DNA of 64,000 nucleotides from Acanthosepion esculentum (taxonomy: Eukaryota; Mollusca; Cephalopoda; Sepiida; Sepiidae): NCBI GenBank assembly GCA_964036315.1, contig OZ038509.1:29156968-29220967 (forward strand), in the 5' to 3' direction. How positions within the stretch are numbered: position 1 is the stretch's first letter; every line of letters begins with the position of its first letter. The notes below the pieces were generated by a model. It was not told where the DNA came from and searched no databases. It was given only the letters and a program-made list of their open reading frames with translations. Positions 62,914 through 64,000 of the stretch are shown piece by piece. The translations under genes were made by a program, and so were the position numbers.

Positions 62914-64000
62914 AGTTTATACAAAGTTTTATTGCAAATATTAAGTTTTACAAACTTTTGAAAAATATTGAAATTTCAATGCAAAAGCAAGCAATTCAAG
63001 CTACTTTTCAACGTTAAACACGGTAATTTCAAATTTGAATATGCTGTTTGAAATCATTAGAAAACCAATAAAATTATTGAGAATCGATATGGTATCGATC
63101 AGAAAATATTGTTTTTGACAATTTCCAACAGTTTACACAAAGTTTTATTGCAAATATTAAGTTTTACAAACTTTTGAAAAATATTGAATTTTCAATGCAA
63201 AAGTAAGCATTTCAAGCTAGTTTTTCAACGTTAAACACGGTAATTTCAAATTTGAATATGCTGTTTGAAATCATTAGAAAACCAATAAAATTATTGAAAA
63301 TCGATAGGGTATCGATCAGAAAATATTGTTTTTGACAATTTCCAACAGTTTACACAAAGTTTTATTGCAAATATTAAGTTTTACAAACTTTTGAAAAATA
63401 TTGAAATTTCAATGCAAAAGCAAGCAATTCAAGCAACTTTTCAACGTTAAACACGGTAATTTAAAATTTGAATATGCACTTTGAAATCATTAGAAAACCA
63501 ATAAAATTATTGAAAATCGATATGGTATCGATTAGAAAATATTGTTTTTGACAATTTCCAACAATTTTCGCAAAGTTTTATTGCAAATATTAAGTTTTAC
63601 AAACTTTTGAAAATATTGAATTTTCAATGCAATAGTAAGCATTTCAAGCTAGTTTTTCAACGTTAAACACGGTAATTTCAAATTTGAATATGCTGTTTGA
63701 AATCATTAGAAAACCAATAAAATTATTGAGAATCGATATGGTATCGATCAGAAAATATTATTTTTGACAATTTCCAACAGTTTACACAAAGTTTTATTGC
63801 AAATATTAAGTTTTACAAACTTTTGAAAAATATTGAATTTTCAATGCAAAAGTAAGCATTTCAAGCTAGTTTTTCAACGTTAAACACGGTAATTTCAAAT
63901 TTGAATATGCTGTTTGAAATCATTAGAAAACCAATAAAATTATTGAAAATCGATAGGGTATCGATCAGAAAATATTGTTTTTGACAATTTCCAACAGTTT
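62914..64000 (+). repeat. Right-edge monomers resembling the 7-kb region
   Basis: atagggtatcg (about 63,303), then gcaagcaattcaagcaac (about 63,420), then ccaacaattttcgc (about 63,560). The order is the same as at 7,101, 7,228 and 7,572, with one monomer missing between the last two. Private marks are tgcactttg (about 63,475), tcgattag (about 63,528) and gcaatagtaag (about 63,629). atagggt recurs at about 63,953. The last base pairs are mid-array, so the satellite continues beyond the window. Confidence 0.7.

Larger units (their letters stand above)
1..64000 (+). repeat. 217-bp AT-rich satellite array, about 295 head-to-tail monomers
   Basis: The window is a single tandem array. The motif tttacacaaag recurs at 1, 218, 433, 650, 867, 1084, 1300 and so on to the right edge, giving unit lengths of mostly 216-217 bp. 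All monomers point the same way, and I saw no inversion, spacer or inserted element. The array runs off both ends of the window, so its full size is unknown. There is no gene: every forward phase of the unit carries stops, and because 217 is not divisible by three an open frame shifts phase at each monomer. Arrays of this length and purity are typical of constitutive heterochromatin in eukaryotes (centromere, pericentromere, subtelomere or a B or sex chromosome). Which of these applies cannot be read from the sequence. I do not recognise the family by name. Confidence 0.98.

Noticed and set aside
1..64000. CRISPR array
   Set aside because: There are no short repeats separated by unique spacers. 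The whole 217-bp unit is repeated and there is no non-repeated spacer of any kind.
1..64000. Transposon or retroelement insertions, LTRs or terminal inverted repeats
   Set aside because: No break in monomer register larger than a few bases exists except the 114-bp stub at 55,870, and that stub contains only satellite pieces. No long terminal repeats or coding remnants were seen.
1..64000. tRNA, rRNA or snRNA genes within monomers
   Set aside because: No A-box/B-box pair, cloverleaf or known rRNA core sequence was recognised. At 24 % GC, a stable structured RNA gene repeated about 295 times is not supported.

Overview
The whole 64 kb window is one uninterrupted, head-to-tail array of a single AT-rich satellite DNA. 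The repeat unit is about 217 bp (216 bp in the second main type, 208-218 bp in ordinary indel variants), so the window holds roughly 295 copies, all in the same orientation. I found no protein-coding gene, RNA gene, transposon, microsatellite or unique sequence anywhere in it. A typical monomer (650-866) is 217 bp with 53 G/C (24 % GC). Such an array points to pericentromeric, centromeric or subtelomeric heterochromatin of a eukaryote. The high AT content and undepleted CpG would suit an insect or other invertebrate, but the species cannot be named from this sequence.

Each monomer carries several short dyads, the most conspicuous being ATCGATA-TGG-TATCGAT, and a 17-bp stretch that resembles the mammalian CENP-B box. 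A/T-tracts recur about every 10-11 bp along most of the unit. The part of the monomer from about position 140 through the monomer junction to about position 35 varies little. The part from about 40 to 135 carries most of the differences that define monomer types: A (...gtaagcatttc...gctag...), B (...gcaagcaattc...gctac..., one base shorter), C (ttttcgcaaag) and D (acaaagttttg).

Shared rare variants at constant offsets reveal a mosaic of higher-order repeats (HORs). They are: a 4-mer of about 866 bp inside a tandemly doubled 14-mer (3,031 bp; 944-7,050); a 10-mer offset (7.1-9.9 kb); 5-mers of about 1,081 bp (10.2-12.9 kb and 24.1-26.3 kb); a 16-mer offset of 3,467 bp (11,954-17,751); a 6-mer of 1,300 bp (17.4-19.9 kb); a 13-mer of 2,816 bp (19.5-24.3 kb); a 7-mer of 1,516 bp (28.05-31.4 kb); a 9-mer of 1,949 bp (30.07-34.05 kb); another 6-mer of 1,300 bp (43.3-45.9 kb); a 19-mer offset of about 4,110 bp (49.8-55.3 kb); and an independent 13-mer of 2,818 bp built as 5+8 (57.3-62.9 kb).

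From left to right, types A and B dominate 0-26 kb. Type D appears at about 26.4 kb and is frequent to about 61 kb. A fixed three-monomer cassette is scattered over 50-62 kb. The last kilobase returns to variants seen near 7 kb. One monomer (55,870-55,983) is a 114-bp rearranged stub and marks a recombination breakpoint. The picture is of recent, repeated unequal exchange or other local amplification acting on one satellite family. HOR offsets, unit lengths and match boundaries were worked out by eye from diagnostic variants and need a self-alignment to confirm.
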